A stretch of 21,192 nt of DNA from an uncultured Bacteroidales bacterium (GTDB lineage Bacteria > Bacteroidota > Bacteroidia > Bacteroidales > UBA4417): NCBI GenBank assembly GCA_937965665.1, contig CALCJE010000059.1, positions 1 through 21,192 on the forward strand, given 5' to 3'. The notes beneath the pieces were generated by a model. The model saw only the letters and a program-made list of their open reading frames with translations, made no database searches and was not told the origin of the DNA. Shown in pieces: positions 1 to 8,179 of the stretch. The position numbers were made by a program, and so were the translations under genes. Within the stretch, counting starts at the first letter, position 1. The number at the start of each line of letters is the position of its first letter.

Positions 1-401
1 ATAAAGTATGCCGTTGTTTCGTCGTACTTATCTTTTGATCCCATCAGGTAAAGAGGGCGCGTTTTCGCTGAATCAATCGAAATTTTTTCAGATTTTGCAA
101 TTGCCTCGTATTTGATATTAATCAGGTATGTTTTCAGATCTTCGGATAATTTTCGGGCCTGCTGCGCTTTATCCCAAAAAGGTTTTACTTTTTCAGGCTC
201 GTTCATATATTGTTTTTCGAAACCTGTATAGTAATCACTGATTTTACTGCTGAAAGTCTTGTTGGTAGTCTCCATACTTTCGTTCACTACCAGGAAAGCA
301 TTAAGAATCTCAACAGAAACATTGAGTGCCAGTAAGGCTGTTAACACCAGGTACATCATCCCGATCATTTTTTGCCTGGGCGTCTCTTTATATCCTGCCA
401 T
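1..401 (-). CDS. gldM: GldM/PorM, type IX secretion motor protein (N-terminal part, cut by window edge)
   Basis: I translated this frame by hand. It begins with MAGYKETPRQK at position 401 and stays open for 133 codons to the left edge, so only the N-terminus is present (full GldM is about 510 residues). A single hydrophobic helix at about residues 13-36 (containing LVLTALLALNV) follows the short basic cytoplasmic start. The remainder is the start of the periplasmic domain, rich in charged helices. In the family, a GldM dimer inserts this helix into a GldL pentamer and transmits rotation to the periplasmic GldK/GldN ring and the outer-membrane translocon. It is the last visible gene of the porP-gldK-gldL-gldM unit, 48 bp after gldL; gldN would be expected just outside the window. 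The start is certain because the residues following it match the family. Confidence 0.93.
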   Translation of the reverse strand, partial: MAGYKETPRQKMIGMMYLVLTALLALNVSVEILNAFLVVNESMETTNKTFSSKISDYYTGFEKQYMNEPEKVKPFWDKAQQARKLSEDLKTYLINIKYEAIAKSEKISIDSAKTRPLYLMGSKDKYDETTAYF

Positions 402-449
402 ATGTAAGCGTTTTCAGTGTTGAGTTATGTTGTAAAATTGAATAGCAAG

Positions 450-1493
450 TTACTTGTTCAGGTTTACGTTCATTGCAGTAAGCATGTTGCCGTATACCTG
501 GTTGAGTGCACTAACACGTTTGGTAAGCTGATCGATCTCTTCCTGGTATTTCGACATATTAGAGGATGATTCGTTCATGCTGTGCAGGAATGAACCAACC
601 GTAGTCCTGAGCTGGTTAGTAGTTTCAATCTGCTCGTTGGTACTCTTGAGCTGCACTTCGTAAATGGTGTTTAATGCAGCAAGGTTACTCGATATTTTCT
701 GTAACTGATCGTTATAAGCTTTGCTGTCGATAGCGCTGAAGTTAAGCATTTCGGCTGATTTGCTGAGTAACTCGGCTGAGGCATTATATTTATCAGCCAG
801 CTTGTTTGCCGAATCGGTAGCTGATGAAAGACTGTTTGAGAATGTCTCGGTAGCGCTCATTTCTTTTTTAATGGCCGACGAAACTTCGGTATACACGTTT
901 GCCAGGTTACCGGCTGATGCTGCTGCTGATTTAACACTGTCGGAGAATTCGCCCACTGTGTTGGCATCCTGCTGAAGGGCATCGCTTACTTTTTTGTACG
1001 ATGTCGACAATTCGCCTGCCGATTTCCCGGCATCTTTTACATTCTTTACAAAATCTTCGGTAGCAACGGCGGTGTTGGTAACATCCGACATTTTGCTAAC
1101 GTTTTCGCTCATTTTGCGCATTCCTTCACCCAGGCTCTCGATCAGTTCGGGGCCGATTTTAGCCTTCGAAAGCATGTCGTCGAGTTCCTGAGTTACAGTC
1201 TTATTGGGGCCACCACGCTTAACAGCGTGAGCAGTAGGATTGGCTTCGGTGTATAAACCGGCCAGTTCAGGATACACCAGGCTCCAGTCGGGTTCAACAT
1301 GGGGTGGTTCAAATGCTGAGAAGAAGAAGATGATTGCTTCTGTCATTAATCCTACAAAAAGCATCTCGTTGGCGCCGGGGTAGTGGGTGATTTTAAAAAG
1401 TGCTCCCACAATTACCACAGATGCACCAATACCGTACAGCTTTGACATAAAGTTTTTGTATCCCTTACTACTTACAAAACTTGTGAAACTCAT
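450..1493 (-). CDS. gldL: GldL/PorL, type IX secretion proton-driven motor stator-like subunit
   Basis: A 347-residue inner-membrane protein of the T9SS motor. Two transmembrane helices lie near the N-terminus (about residues 19-36 and 43-61). Helix 2 carries Glu52 within GLMTEAIIFFF, the position of the conserved acidic residue used for proton transfer in GldL; Lys34 and His37 lie near the loop. Everything after residue 65 is predicted cytoplasmic and becomes a long, Ser/Ala-rich coiled coil. That tail contains three exact 35-residue repeats and ends in a conserved-looking ALNQVYGNMLTAMNV segment. The best studied GldL, from Flavobacterium johnsoniae, is about 215 residues; the longer P. gingivalis PorL (about 309) is the better comparison. 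The gene lies 76 bp downstream of gldK and 48 bp upstream of gldM on the same strand, so co-transcription is likely. The identification is secure. Confidence 0.95.
   Translation of the reverse strand: MSFTSFVSSKGYKNFMSKLYGIGASVVIVGALFKITHYPGANEMLFVGLMTEAIIFFFSAFEPPHVEPDWSLVYPELAGLYTEANPTAHAVKRGGPNKTVTQELDDMLSKAKIGPELIESLGEGMRKMSENVSKMSDVTNTAVATEDFVKNVKDAGKSAGELSTSYKKVSDALQQDANTVGEFSDSVKSAAASAGNLANVYTEVSSAIKKEMSATETFSNSLSSATDSANKLADKYNASAELLSKSAEMLNFSAIDSKAYNDQLQKISSNLAALNTIYEVQLKSTNEQIETTNQLRTTVGSFLHSMNESSSNMSKYQEEIDQLTKRVSALNQVYGNMLTAMNVNLNK
738..1052 (-). repeat. Three tandem 35-residue (105-nt) coiled-coil repeats inside gldL
   Basis: Residues 148-182, 183-217 and 218-252 of GldL form three units of exactly 35 residues (five heptads). 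Equivalent positions are Phe148/Phe183/Phe218, Leu162/Leu197/Leu232 and Tyr166/Tyr201/Tyr236, with a small-residue patch (AGKSAGEL, AAASAGNL, ATDSANKL) before each Tyr. The units have diverged at the DNA level, so this looks like an old internal duplication kept under selection. A second pair further on (Tyr278 and Tyr334, in LAALNTIY and VSALNQVY) is spaced 56 residues apart, eight heptads. Confidence 0.8.
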
Positions 1494-1569
1494 GACGTAT
1501 AAATTATAAAGTTGTGTTCAATGTTGTTGATTAAATATTTATGGAGGAACTCCGGAAAGGTAACTGGAT

Positions 1570-2928
1570 TTAGTTGTAAATCCTTGAAGCCCTTGCAGGA
1601 TTATCATCTTTCTGGCGACCCATGTAATCCTGTACGCAGCGGAAGCCAATATAACATTTTGATGAATCCTGGTATTCGTATGCACGGGTAGAAACCTGCA
1701 GGTAGTAGGCTATATCCTTCCACGAACCACCGCGTACGAGTTTACGTTTCATCAAAGGAGGATCATCGTCTTTGGCATTGTACATATAGGTTGGGTTCAT
1801 ATCCCAGGTAAACTGGCCGGCTGATTCGTCGTAAGCATCAGCACACCATTCGGATACATTGCCCGACATATCGTACAATCCGAAATCATTAGCCGGGTAA
1901 TGAGCTACAATAACAGTACGTGCGCCACCATCGTCGGCATAATTTCCACGCAGGGGCTTGAAGTTAGCCAGGAAACAGCCCTTATCGTTACGGGTATAAG
2001 GACCACCCCATGGATATGGACTGAAAGTGTTACCACCGCGTGCTGCCCATTCCCATTCAGCCTCGGTGGGCAAACGGAATTCATTGGGGATAGCGGTACG
2101 TTTATTAGCCAGGAATGATTCGAGAAGGCGGGTACGCCAAACGCAGAAGGCTGAAGCTTGTTTCCAGTTAACCCCGATTACAGGGTAATTATCGTATGCA
2201 GGATGCCAGAAATAACGCTGTGCAACCGGATCATTATAACTATACACATAATCATGAAGCCATGCCAGCGTATCGGGGTACACATTAATAACTTCCTTGC
2301 GAACATAAACCGAGCGGTCTTTCATGCCCTGCGGGCGGTTTGCAAAGTTTGCATTTTTGGTATCACCAGGTTGCGAATAATCCTTGCGCGATGCAGCAAG
2401 CAGATCGATGTAGTAATACTCATAGAATAATTTACGGGTATCAATTTCTTTTTTCCTGTAGTACCTTTCGTTTTCGGGAAGGAACATGGGCTCAAGTGCA
2501 TCACGGTTTTCTTCCGAATTCCATTTGATTTCGGTTTCCCAGTTCAGGTAAGGCGGATCATAGGTTTCGCCGGTTTTTTTATTCTCTGAAATCAGAAACT
2601 GATCGGGTGAAACCTCGCCTAAAATACGACGAGCGATCGAATCCTTTACCCAATCGACAAATTGCCTGTATTCGTTGTTGGTGATTTCGGTCTCATCCAT
2701 GTAAAATGCCGTTACCGTGATGGTTCGCGGGTTGTTGAGATGTGCATAGGGAACATCCTGGTCACCGGAACCCATCGTATAGCTTCCCATCGGAACATAA
2801 GCCATTCCGTATGGATCGGGCTGGTAAAATTTTTCACGGTTTTGAACACCTATGAGTTCACCGTTCCCGGTATTCCGGCAACTGGCAAAAAGTAATGCAA
2901 TCAGTGAAATGCAGAGCAGTTTTTTCAT
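1570..2928 (-). CDS. gldK: GldK/PorK, type IX secretion ring lipoprotein (FGE-sulfatase fold)
   Basis: A 452-residue lipoprotein. A type II signal peptide runs from residue 1 to 16, with lipobox LFAS and the lipidated Cys17. The body has the formylglycine-generating-enzyme/sulfatase-modifying fold: YVPMGSYTMGS at about 44-54, FRLPTEAEWEWAARGG at 284-299, DMSGNVSEW at 353-361, VRGGSW at 398-403 and IGFRC at 427-431. An insert of roughly 100 residues (about 120-240) separates the first strands from the rest, as is usual for GldK. The fold is used structurally here and sulfatase activation is not expected. GldK and GldN form the large periplasmic ring attached to the outer membrane that couples the GldLM motor to the translocon. 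It lies between porP and gldL, the canonical order. The 228-bp gap upstream might hold a separate promoter, but I see only near-matches to the -7 box. Confidence 0.95.
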   Translation of the reverse strand: MKKLLCISLIALLFASCRNTGNGELIGVQNREKFYQPDPYGMAYVPMGSYTMGSGDQDVPYAHLNNPRTITVTAFYMDETEITNNEYRQFVDWVKDSIARRILGEVSPDQFLISENKKTGETYDPPYLNWETEIKWNSEENRDALEPMFLPENERYYRKKEIDTRKLFYEYYYIDLLAASRKDYSQPGDTKNANFANRPQGMKDRSVYVRKEVINVYPDTLAWLHDYVYSYNDPVAQRYFWHPAYDNYPVIGVNWKQASAFCVWRTRLLESFLANKRTAIPNEFRLPTEAEWEWAARGGNTFSPYPWGGPYTRNDKGCFLANFKPLRGNYADDGGARTVIVAHYPANDFGLYDMSGNVSEWCADAYDESAGQFTWDMNPTYMYNAKDDDPPLMKRKLVRGGSWKDIAYYLQVSTRAYEYQDSSKCYIGFRCVQDYMGRQKDDNPARASRIYN

Positions 2929-3156
2929 TGCTGTGTTGTTTGTTGTGACTCAGAGCTGACCATTTGCATTGTTGATTTCCGACTTAATTATGAGTTTCCC
3001 GATAGCAGTAAAACTTAATTTACATCTTTTGATTAACAATTTCAATAGCAACGCCTGACATCATTTCAGTATGCAATTAACGGTAAGTTGTTGTCTTTAT
3101 TATATTGGCTCCGAAAATATTTCATTCGTTACCATTATTTCATTTGTATTCTTTAA

Positions 3157-4119
3157 TTATAGGTAACGTGTATTCCTGTAGCCTGAACGTGTTTTTTCGC
3201 GCTCCAGCTTAAACCGGTAACGGGCCATGATTTCATGACTACCGGTAGCGGCTATCCGGCTGGTGGGTATATCGTACGAATATCCTATTTCGATGTCCTT
3301 GTAAGCAACCCCGACTAAAAGCGCGACGGCATCGTTAATGCGATAGGTTAACCCGCCCCATACTTTATTATTGTATTTTGCCATCAGGTTTATATCGGCC
3401 TGCAAAATGTTTCCGTCCGATTTCAGGAAAACAGAGGGCGTAAATACATATCCCTGAAATGCCGGCAACACCACATCATATCCACTTGTAAGGTAATAAT
3501 GCCGGCGGTTTTTATAAAAAATCACACCATCAGCAGTACCGGGTGCCTTTTCAGTTTCGAAGAGTTGTGTGGATGAAAGTGCCACATAATACCGGGGTTT
3601 CTGCAGAAAAATGCCAGCCGACATATCGCTGATCATCACTCCATCTGTTGAAAGGCCTAATAAAACCGGGTCATTTTCATCAACCGGATTGAGTTTATTT
3701 TTGTCGATGGATTTGTTGTTGAAATTTGCATTCACACCAATACCGATTTTGGCATTCCCTATGTTGAGGTGATACGAATAACCCAATTTGACCAACATAT
3801 TTTTTGTGTAAGCTTCTTTATCCTGGGCAATGCCTATACCAACTCCGCCCCGCAGAAAACGCACAGGAGCATCGGCTGTAAGCAAAAAGGTTTCAGGGGC
3901 AACCTTGTAATTGTTATCATCTTTCAACCCAAGCCATTGCTCGCGGAAAATGCCGGTTACCGTTATTCCATCGCTTAATCCGTACGAACCAGGGTTTACA
4001 AAAGCATGGTTAAACATGTTATGCGTAAACTGCGGATCCTGCTGTGCTTTCAGGCTGAAAGACGCAGCCAGCAGCGCTGAAAGAAGCCATATTGAACGCA
4101 TATATTTTGCCTGGTGCAT
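3157..4119 (-). CDS. porP: PorP/SprF family type IX secretion outer-membrane protein
   Basis: A 320-residue protein with a signal peptide ending at about residue 25 (SLKA|QQDPQF) and a mature part made of alternating beta-strand segments, as expected for an outer-membrane barrel. The QQDPQFTHNMFNHAFVNPG opening and the IFREQWLGL segment are typical of the PorP/SprF family. Family members either serve in the core apparatus (PorP in Porphyromonas) or tether secreted adhesins such as SprB at the surface (SprF in Flavobacterium). Its place as first gene before gldK-gldL-gldM matches the porP-porK-porL-porM order and favours the core role. An alternative start at Met7 (position 4101) gives a more compact signal peptide beginning MRSIWLL, and I cannot decide between the two. 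Confidence 0.9.
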   Translation of the reverse strand: MHQAKYMRSIWLLSALLAASFSLKAQQDPQFTHNMFNHAFVNPGSYGLSDGITVTGIFREQWLGLKDDNNYKVAPETFLLTADAPVRFLRGGVGIGIAQDKEAYTKNMLVKLGYSYHLNIGNAKIGIGVNANFNNKSIDKNKLNPVDENDPVLLGLSTDGVMISDMSAGIFLQKPRYYVALSSTQLFETEKAPGTADGVIFYKNRRHYYLTSGYDVVLPAFQGYVFTPSVFLKSDGNILQADINLMAKYNNKVWGGLTYRINDAVALLVGVAYKDIEIGYSYDIPTSRIAATGSHEIMARYRFKLEREKTRSGYRNTRYL

Positions 4120-4553
4120 AACAATAATTGAAAAAACGTGCTAAAGTAATAAAATTTACGTTTAGGGGTGACTATTATAATAATTTGAATGATTTAATTT
4201 TTAACAAAATGGCTGTTAATTCAGTGGTTTTGGTGTTTAACGAACAGGATTCCGAAATATTGCCAACCTAAAATGGTTTCGAACCGCATGCATACTTATT
4301 CAAATTCGCTTGTGTCCGGGTTAAAACCTGCCATAACTACCAGTTTTTTTTCAAGAAGTTGAACCGGTTAAAACCAGGAATCCAAACTTTTAAGCGTACC
4401 GGTTACTCGTGGCTGAGGATTTAAAATGCTATCCTTTTCGGAATGAAATATTCTTTGATAAATCTTTAAATTGATATGTGAAATCTCGAAATATATGCTC
4501 AAATTTGCACCTTCAAAAAAAAGCAATATAATAACAGATAAATTATTGATTAT
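4120..4553. other. Divergent intergenic region between porP and the first yitT-family gene
   Basis: No gene is visible in these 434 bases; the DNA is AT-rich and has stops in all frames. It should contain the promoters for both neighbours. A near-match to the Bacteroidota -7 box, TACTTTAG, reads toward porP at 4148-4141. A near-match CAAATTTG at 4500-4507 reads toward the yitT gene. Neither has a convincing -33 TTG. Two similar motifs, CCGGGTTAAAACC at 4316-4328 and CCGGTTAAAACC at 4364-4375, with a shorter CCGGTTA at 4399-4405, could be regulator sites, but no regulator can be named. Confidence 0.5.
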
Positions 4554-5471
4554 ATGGACTTTCGCCCGGAGAAAATTTTCTCAAAAAAATGGTTTATCAG
4601 CTATGGACTGATTGTGATTGGCTCCATAATATTAGCCGCCGGATTTGTATTTTTTATTTCCCCTTACAAAATTGTTCCGGGCGGAGTGTATGGGATAGCC
4701 ATTGTAGTGCATTATTTAACGGCCGGAATGTTTGCATGGGCTCCTTCGGGATTCCCGATCGGATTAATGGGACTAATACTGAATATCCCGCTCACCATCA
4801 TCGGTATTAGGATTTTAGGCCCCCGGTTTGGCGTTAAAACTGTGGTTGGATTTGTGCTCACTTCAGTCTTTATGGATGCCATAACCTACATGTATGGTGA
4901 AGCTCCGCTGGTTAAAGGCGATGCTTTGCTATCATCCATTTTTGGAGGAGTACTGGTAGGCCTTGGGCTTGGATTAATTTTTAAATCGAAAGCCACTTCG
5001 GGTGGATCCGATATTATTGCCATGATACTGGCGAAATATACAAAATTCCCACTGGGCCAGCTTATGATTTATGTTGACTCAGCCATTGTATTGATAGGGC
5101 TTCTGGTATTTGCCGATTGGAAAATCCCTTTGTACTCGTGGATAGTAATTTATATTACCGGCAAAACCATTGATGTTGTATTACAGGGATTGAGCGTGGA
5201 CAAAACGCTATTTATAGTTTCGGATAAATTTCCCGAAATCCGCGACAGGATTATCAACGATTTGCAACGGGGTGGCACCTATATCCCCGGCAAGGGCATG
5301 TACAACGGGGCCGAGAAAACAATTATTTTCACCGTGGTGAACCGCAGGGAGATGGCTTTATTGCAGGAATATATCCACGAAATTGACCCCAGGGCCTTCC
5401 TCACCGTACTGGAAGCTAATGAAATATTAGGCGAGGGATTCAAATCACTGAAAGAAAAGCTGGAAGACTAA
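4554..5471 (+). CDS. YitT family membrane protein, copy 1 (DUF161 + DUF2179)
   Basis: A 305-residue protein with five or six hydrophobic helices in residues 15-205, then a soluble C-terminal domain at about 217-300. The membrane part shows ISPYKIVPGGVYGIAI (35-50) and SKATSGGSDIIAMIL (145-159), the hallmark glycine-rich loops of the family. The C-terminal DUF2179 domain starts at DKTLFIVSDK and contains GGTYIPGKGMY and IIFTVV. The family is widespread in Firmicutes and Bacteroidota but its transport or signalling role is not established, so I assign none. Copy 1 differs from copy 2 by an extra stretch of about ten residues (AGMFAWAPSG, about 57-66) in the loop before helix 3. It is followed after 129 bp by a paralogue in the same orientation. 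Confidence 0.88.
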   Translation: MDFRPEKIFSKKWFISYGLIVIGSIILAAGFVFFISPYKIVPGGVYGIAIVVHYLTAGMFAWAPSGFPIGLMGLILNIPLTIIGIRILGPRFGVKTVVGFVLTSVFMDAITYMYGEAPLVKGDALLSSIFGGVLVGLGLGLIFKSKATSGGSDIIAMILAKYTKFPLGQLMIYVDSAIVLIGLLVFADWKIPLYSWIVIYITGKTIDVVLQGLSVDKTLFIVSDKFPEIRDRIINDLQRGGTYIPGKGMYNGAEKTIIFTVVNRREMALLQEYIHEIDPRAFLTVLEANEILGEGFKSLKEKLED

Positions 5472-5475
5472 AAAA

Positions 5476-5483
5476 TACCTTTG
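5476..5483 (+). promoter_or_regulatory. Possible -7 box (TACCTTTG) between the two yitT-family genes
   Basis: This is an exact match to the Bacteroidota TAnnTTTG consensus, starting 5 bases after the stop of copy 1. It lies about 118 bases upstream of the copy 2 ATG and I see no TTG at the -33 distance, so it may be chance. If real, copy 2 has its own promoter and a leader of roughly 110 nt. Confidence 0.25.
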
Positions 5484-5511
5484 TTACAAACCAGCGGGGC
5501 AAAATGCAAAC

Positions 5512-5545
5512 TGCCTGGCGCCATCCGGAAGAAAGTGCACAGGCA
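5512..5545. repeat. Inverted repeat TGCCTG...CAGGCA between the yitT-family genes
   Basis: Six-base perfect arms at 5512-5517 and 5540-5545 enclose a 22-nt loop, in the 129-bp spacer between the paralogues. The same arms occur in two other intergenic stretches of this window (near 8136 and 16042). No T-tract follows, so it does not look like an intrinsic terminator. Confidence 0.4.
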
Positions 5546-5600
5546 ACGTTTAGACCCGACTTTTGTAACCCAGTCAAATCATAATGCATAAAAATTAAGT

Positions 5601-6506
5601 ATGGCCGACACTTCATATTTTCAGAAAGAGAAAATATTTTCATTCAAATGGTTTAAATCGTATGCACTGATAGCCATAGGCACGTTCCTGATTTCAGTTG
5701 GGTACGTGCTTTTTATCAGCCCTAATAAAATTGTTCCTGGCGGAATTTATGGTGTAGCCATTATCCTTCACCATTTGCTGGGAACACCCATAGGCTTAAC
5801 CGCACTTTGTTTTAATATTCCACTCACGCTACTGGGTATTAAGCTGTTAGGTCCAAAATTTGGAGCAAAAACCGTGGTAGCCTTTGTGCTTACGTCAATT
5901 TACGTTGATACACTCAGTTACTTTTATGGATCGCTGCCGCTGGTGCCCGGCGAAACACTGGTTTCTTGTATTTTTGGCGGCCTGCTGATTGGTATTGGCG
6001 TGGCTTTTACGTTTAAAGCAAAAGCCACCAGCGGTGGCACCGATGCGATAGCCATGATACTTCAGAAATACACCCGTTTGCCTCTGGGGCAACTTATGAT
6101 GATTGTGGATTCCACCATCGTGTTGCTTGGATACGTTGCCTTCGGCGACTGGCGCATCCCGTTGTTCAGCTGGATCACCATCTTTGTACTCGGCAAGGTA
6201 GTTGATACTGCTATGCATGGGTTTTCGTACGACAAAACCCTTTTTATTGTTTCGGATAAACATGAGGAAATCCGCGACACCATCATCCAGGATATGAAAC
6301 GGGGCGGTACCTTTTTACATGGCGAAGGCATGTACCACCATAACAGCAAGCAGATAATTTTCACCGTTGTGAGCCCTCGCGAATTATATATGCTCGAGGA
6401 ATATGTTCACCGGGTTGACCCTGATGCGTTTATCGCTGTGCTCGATGCTTACGAAATACTCGGAAAAGGATTTAAATCGCTGACAGAGAAGGTAGAATCG
6501 AAATAA
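5601..6506 (+). CDS. YitT family membrane protein, copy 2 (DUF161 + DUF2179)
   Basis: A 301-residue paralogue of the gene just upstream with the same architecture: five or six transmembrane helices, then DUF2179 starting at DKTLFIVSDK. Shared signatures include IVPGG(I/V)YG, KATSGG(T/S)D, LPLGQLM and EILG(E/K)GFKSL; identity looks high throughout and is clearest in the C-terminal domain. It has a few extra residues at the N-terminus (MADTSYFQKE) and lacks the ten-residue loop insert of copy 1. Tandem position and similarity point to gene duplication within this lineage. Function unknown. It ends 134 bp before a strong hairpin that faces it across the convergent junction with rseP. Confidence 0.88.
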   Translation: MADTSYFQKEKIFSFKWFKSYALIAIGTFLISVGYVLFISPNKIVPGGIYGVAIILHHLLGTPIGLTALCFNIPLTLLGIKLLGPKFGAKTVVAFVLTSIYVDTLSYFYGSLPLVPGETLVSCIFGGLLIGIGVAFTFKAKATSGGTDAIAMILQKYTRLPLGQLMMIVDSTIVLLGYVAFGDWRIPLFSWITIFVLGKVVDTAMHGFSYDKTLFIVSDKHEEIRDTIIQDMKRGGTFLHGEGMYHHNSKQIIFTVVSPRELYMLEEYVHRVDPDAFIAVLDAYEILGKGFKSLTEKVESK

Positions 6507-6646
6507 AACCGGCCGCTCGCAACTCCGTCAAGGCGTCTATTCAAGTTCGTTCTGAGTATTAACCTGTATATCCTGCACACCAGGAATTTATTAAGCATTA
6601 CAAACAGGCACATTTTAATCATACAGGTATGATGGTTGCCATAAAA

Positions 6647-6679
6647 AAATCCCGGGAAGTGTAATGTTTCCCGGGATTT
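6647..6679 (-). terminator. Rho-independent terminator for rseP (possibly bidirectional)
   Basis: A perfect 12-bp stem pairs AAATCCCGGGAA (6647-6658) with TTCCCGGGATTT (6668-6679) around a 9-nt loop. Read on the minus strand, the stem is followed by a run of seven T (complement of 6643-6649), a classic intrinsic terminator 37 bp after the rseP stop. Read on the plus strand only a short T run follows, so it may stop transcription from the yitT genes less efficiently. Confidence 0.9.
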
Positions 6680-6715
6680 CTGTTGAACAGCGGTATCAGT
6701 TTGTCTGCTGCCCGT

Positions 6716-8038
6716 TTACCTGAACAATTTTATAATATCGTTGCCATTGGCGAAAATCAGCAGACCGAAAAGCAGCACCATGCCAACTATCTGCGCGTAT
6801 TCCATAAACTTGTCGCTGGGTTTGCGTCCCGATACAATTTCGTAAAGCAGGAACATCACATGTCCACCATCGAGAGCCGGTATTGGCAGGATGTTAAGTA
6901 CTGCAAGCATAAGCGACAGAAATGCAGTGAGGCTCCAGAAAGCTTCCCAATTCCAAACCGATGGGAATATACTGCCAATAGTGATAAATCCACCCACTGA
7001 TTCGTAGGCTTTAACTTCGGGATTGAACAGCAATTTGAGCGATTTGAGGTAATCAGCTGTTTTTTCATAAGCTTTCACCGTTCCTGCTGGAATTGCCTGG
7101 AAAATGGAATATGAATGCTCTTTAAAGGTAAAATAACCAGCCGGTGATTTAGGAGCTACGCCGATTAACCCGCGATCGGATACCTCCACAGCAAGGGTAA
7201 CTGTATCATTGCCACGTAATACGGCAACGTTAACCTTTTCGCTTTTATGTTTCTGAACGGCTGACTTAAATTCATCAAAATACAGCGTTGGCGTTCCATT
7301 AAGTCCTACAATGCAGTCGCCAACCTGCATACCAGCTTTTTTGGCCGGAGAGCCGGGTGCAAAATCTGAAGCTTCGAACGGAATCCTTACACTGATAAAA
7401 TCAGGAGATTTATGTTTAACCACCTGTGAGATCAGCGCCCTCGGAATTACAACATTTACCTGCTGACTGTCGCGCTGAACCTGGATGGTTTGCACGTTCT
7501 CTAAAATAATCGTGGCCGGAATCCTGAAAAAATCATCAATAGGTTTGTTATCGAGGCTTAGAATTTTATCGCCGTTCTGAAGGCCCAACTTCTGACCAAG
7601 TGTATCAACCGTAATTCCATATTTTACCTCGGCATTCGGAAGGTATTGTTCGCCCCAGGCAGCCAGCATTACCACATAAATACCGATTGCCAGCAGTACG
7701 TTTACTGTTACTCCGCCCAGCATAATAATAAGCCGTTGCCACGATGGTTTCGCCCTGAATTCGTAAGGTTGCGCCGGGAGTTTCATGGCTTCCTTGTCCA
7801 TGGACTCATCGATCATGCCCGAAATTTTAACATAGCCGCCCAGTGGTAACCAGCCTACTCCATATTCAGTTTCGCCTTTTTTGAATTTGAACAACGAAAA
7901 CCAGGGATCGAAGAAAAGATAAAACTTCTCAACCCGTGTTTTAAATATACGGGCAGCCAGGAAATGTCCGAATTCGTGAAATATTACCAGTATCGAGAGA
8001 CTGAGAAGCAATTGAACTACTTTAACCAAAATGACCAT
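6716..8038 (-). CDS. rseP: RseP-type site-2 zinc metalloprotease
   Basis: A 440-residue intramembrane protease that cuts transmembrane substrates such as anti-sigma factors or signal-peptide remnants. Helix 1 carries the zinc/catalytic motif HEFGH at residues 21-25. The following membrane-reentrant region has WLPLGGYVK at 63-71. Two PDZ domains sit in the periplasm at about 136-200 and 220-290 (GLQNGDKIL and GMQVGDCIVGLNG). The second zinc motif, PALDGGH, has the aspartate ligand at residue 390, before a final transmembrane helix. All catalytic residues are present and the length is normal. It follows dxr on the same strand with a 141-bp gap, a pairing common in Bacteroidota, and ends at a strong terminator. 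Confidence 0.95.
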   Translation of the reverse strand: MVILVKVVQLLLSLSILVIFHEFGHFLAARIFKTRVEKFYLFFDPWFSLFKFKKGETEYGVGWLPLGGYVKISGMIDESMDKEAMKLPAQPYEFRAKPSWQRLIIMLGGVTVNVLLAIGIYVVMLAAWGEQYLPNAEVKYGITVDTLGQKLGLQNGDKILSLDNKPIDDFFRIPATIILENVQTIQVQRDSQQVNVVIPRALISQVVKHKSPDFISVRIPFEASDFAPGSPAKKAGMQVGDCIVGLNGTPTLYFDEFKSAVQKHKSEKVNVAVLRGNDTVTLAVEVSDRGLIGVAPKSPAGYFTFKEHSYSIFQAIPAGTVKAYEKTADYLKSLKLLFNPEVKAYESVGGFITIGSIFPSVWNWEAFWSLTAFLSLMLAVLNILPIPALDGGHVMFLLYEIVSGRKPSDKFMEYAQIVGMVLLFGLLIFANGNDIIKLFR

Positions 8039-8133
8039 ACGAGTTGTGATCTATGTTTTATGAAATTTATCAATGTTTGAAGATGGCAAATTTACTTCTT
8101 TTTTTATCATGAAAACCAGGATTGCCATTTTCG

Positions 8134-8177
8134 CCTGCCTGTAAAAGTTTATTGCCGGGTATTTAACTACAGGCAGG
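8134..8177. repeat. 10-bp perfect inverted repeat between dxr and rseP
   Basis: Arms CCTGCCTGTA (8134-8143) and TACAGGCAGG (8168-8177) pair perfectly and can extend by one G-U wobble, with a loop of about 24 nt. The structure begins 2 bases after the dxr stop and would form in a dxr-rseP transcript. There is no T-tract directly after it, so it may be an mRNA-stabilising or processing hairpin rather than a terminator. Confidence 0.6.
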
Positions 8178-8179
8178 TA

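Noticed and set aside
1570..2928. GldK read as an active formylglycine-generating enzyme.
   Set aside because: It is a lipoprotein in a T9SS operon with the GldK-specific insert, and the fold is used structurally in this family.
5483..5569. GTTACAAA/TTTGTAAC inverted repeat in the yitT spacer.
   Set aside because: Only eight bases with a loop of about 70 nt in AT-rich DNA; likely chance.
6562..6628. ACCTGTAT/ATACAGGT inverted repeat after the second yitT gene.
   Set aside because: Eight-base arms separated by 51 nt, not clearly linked to any gene end; the nearby 12-bp terminator explains the region better.
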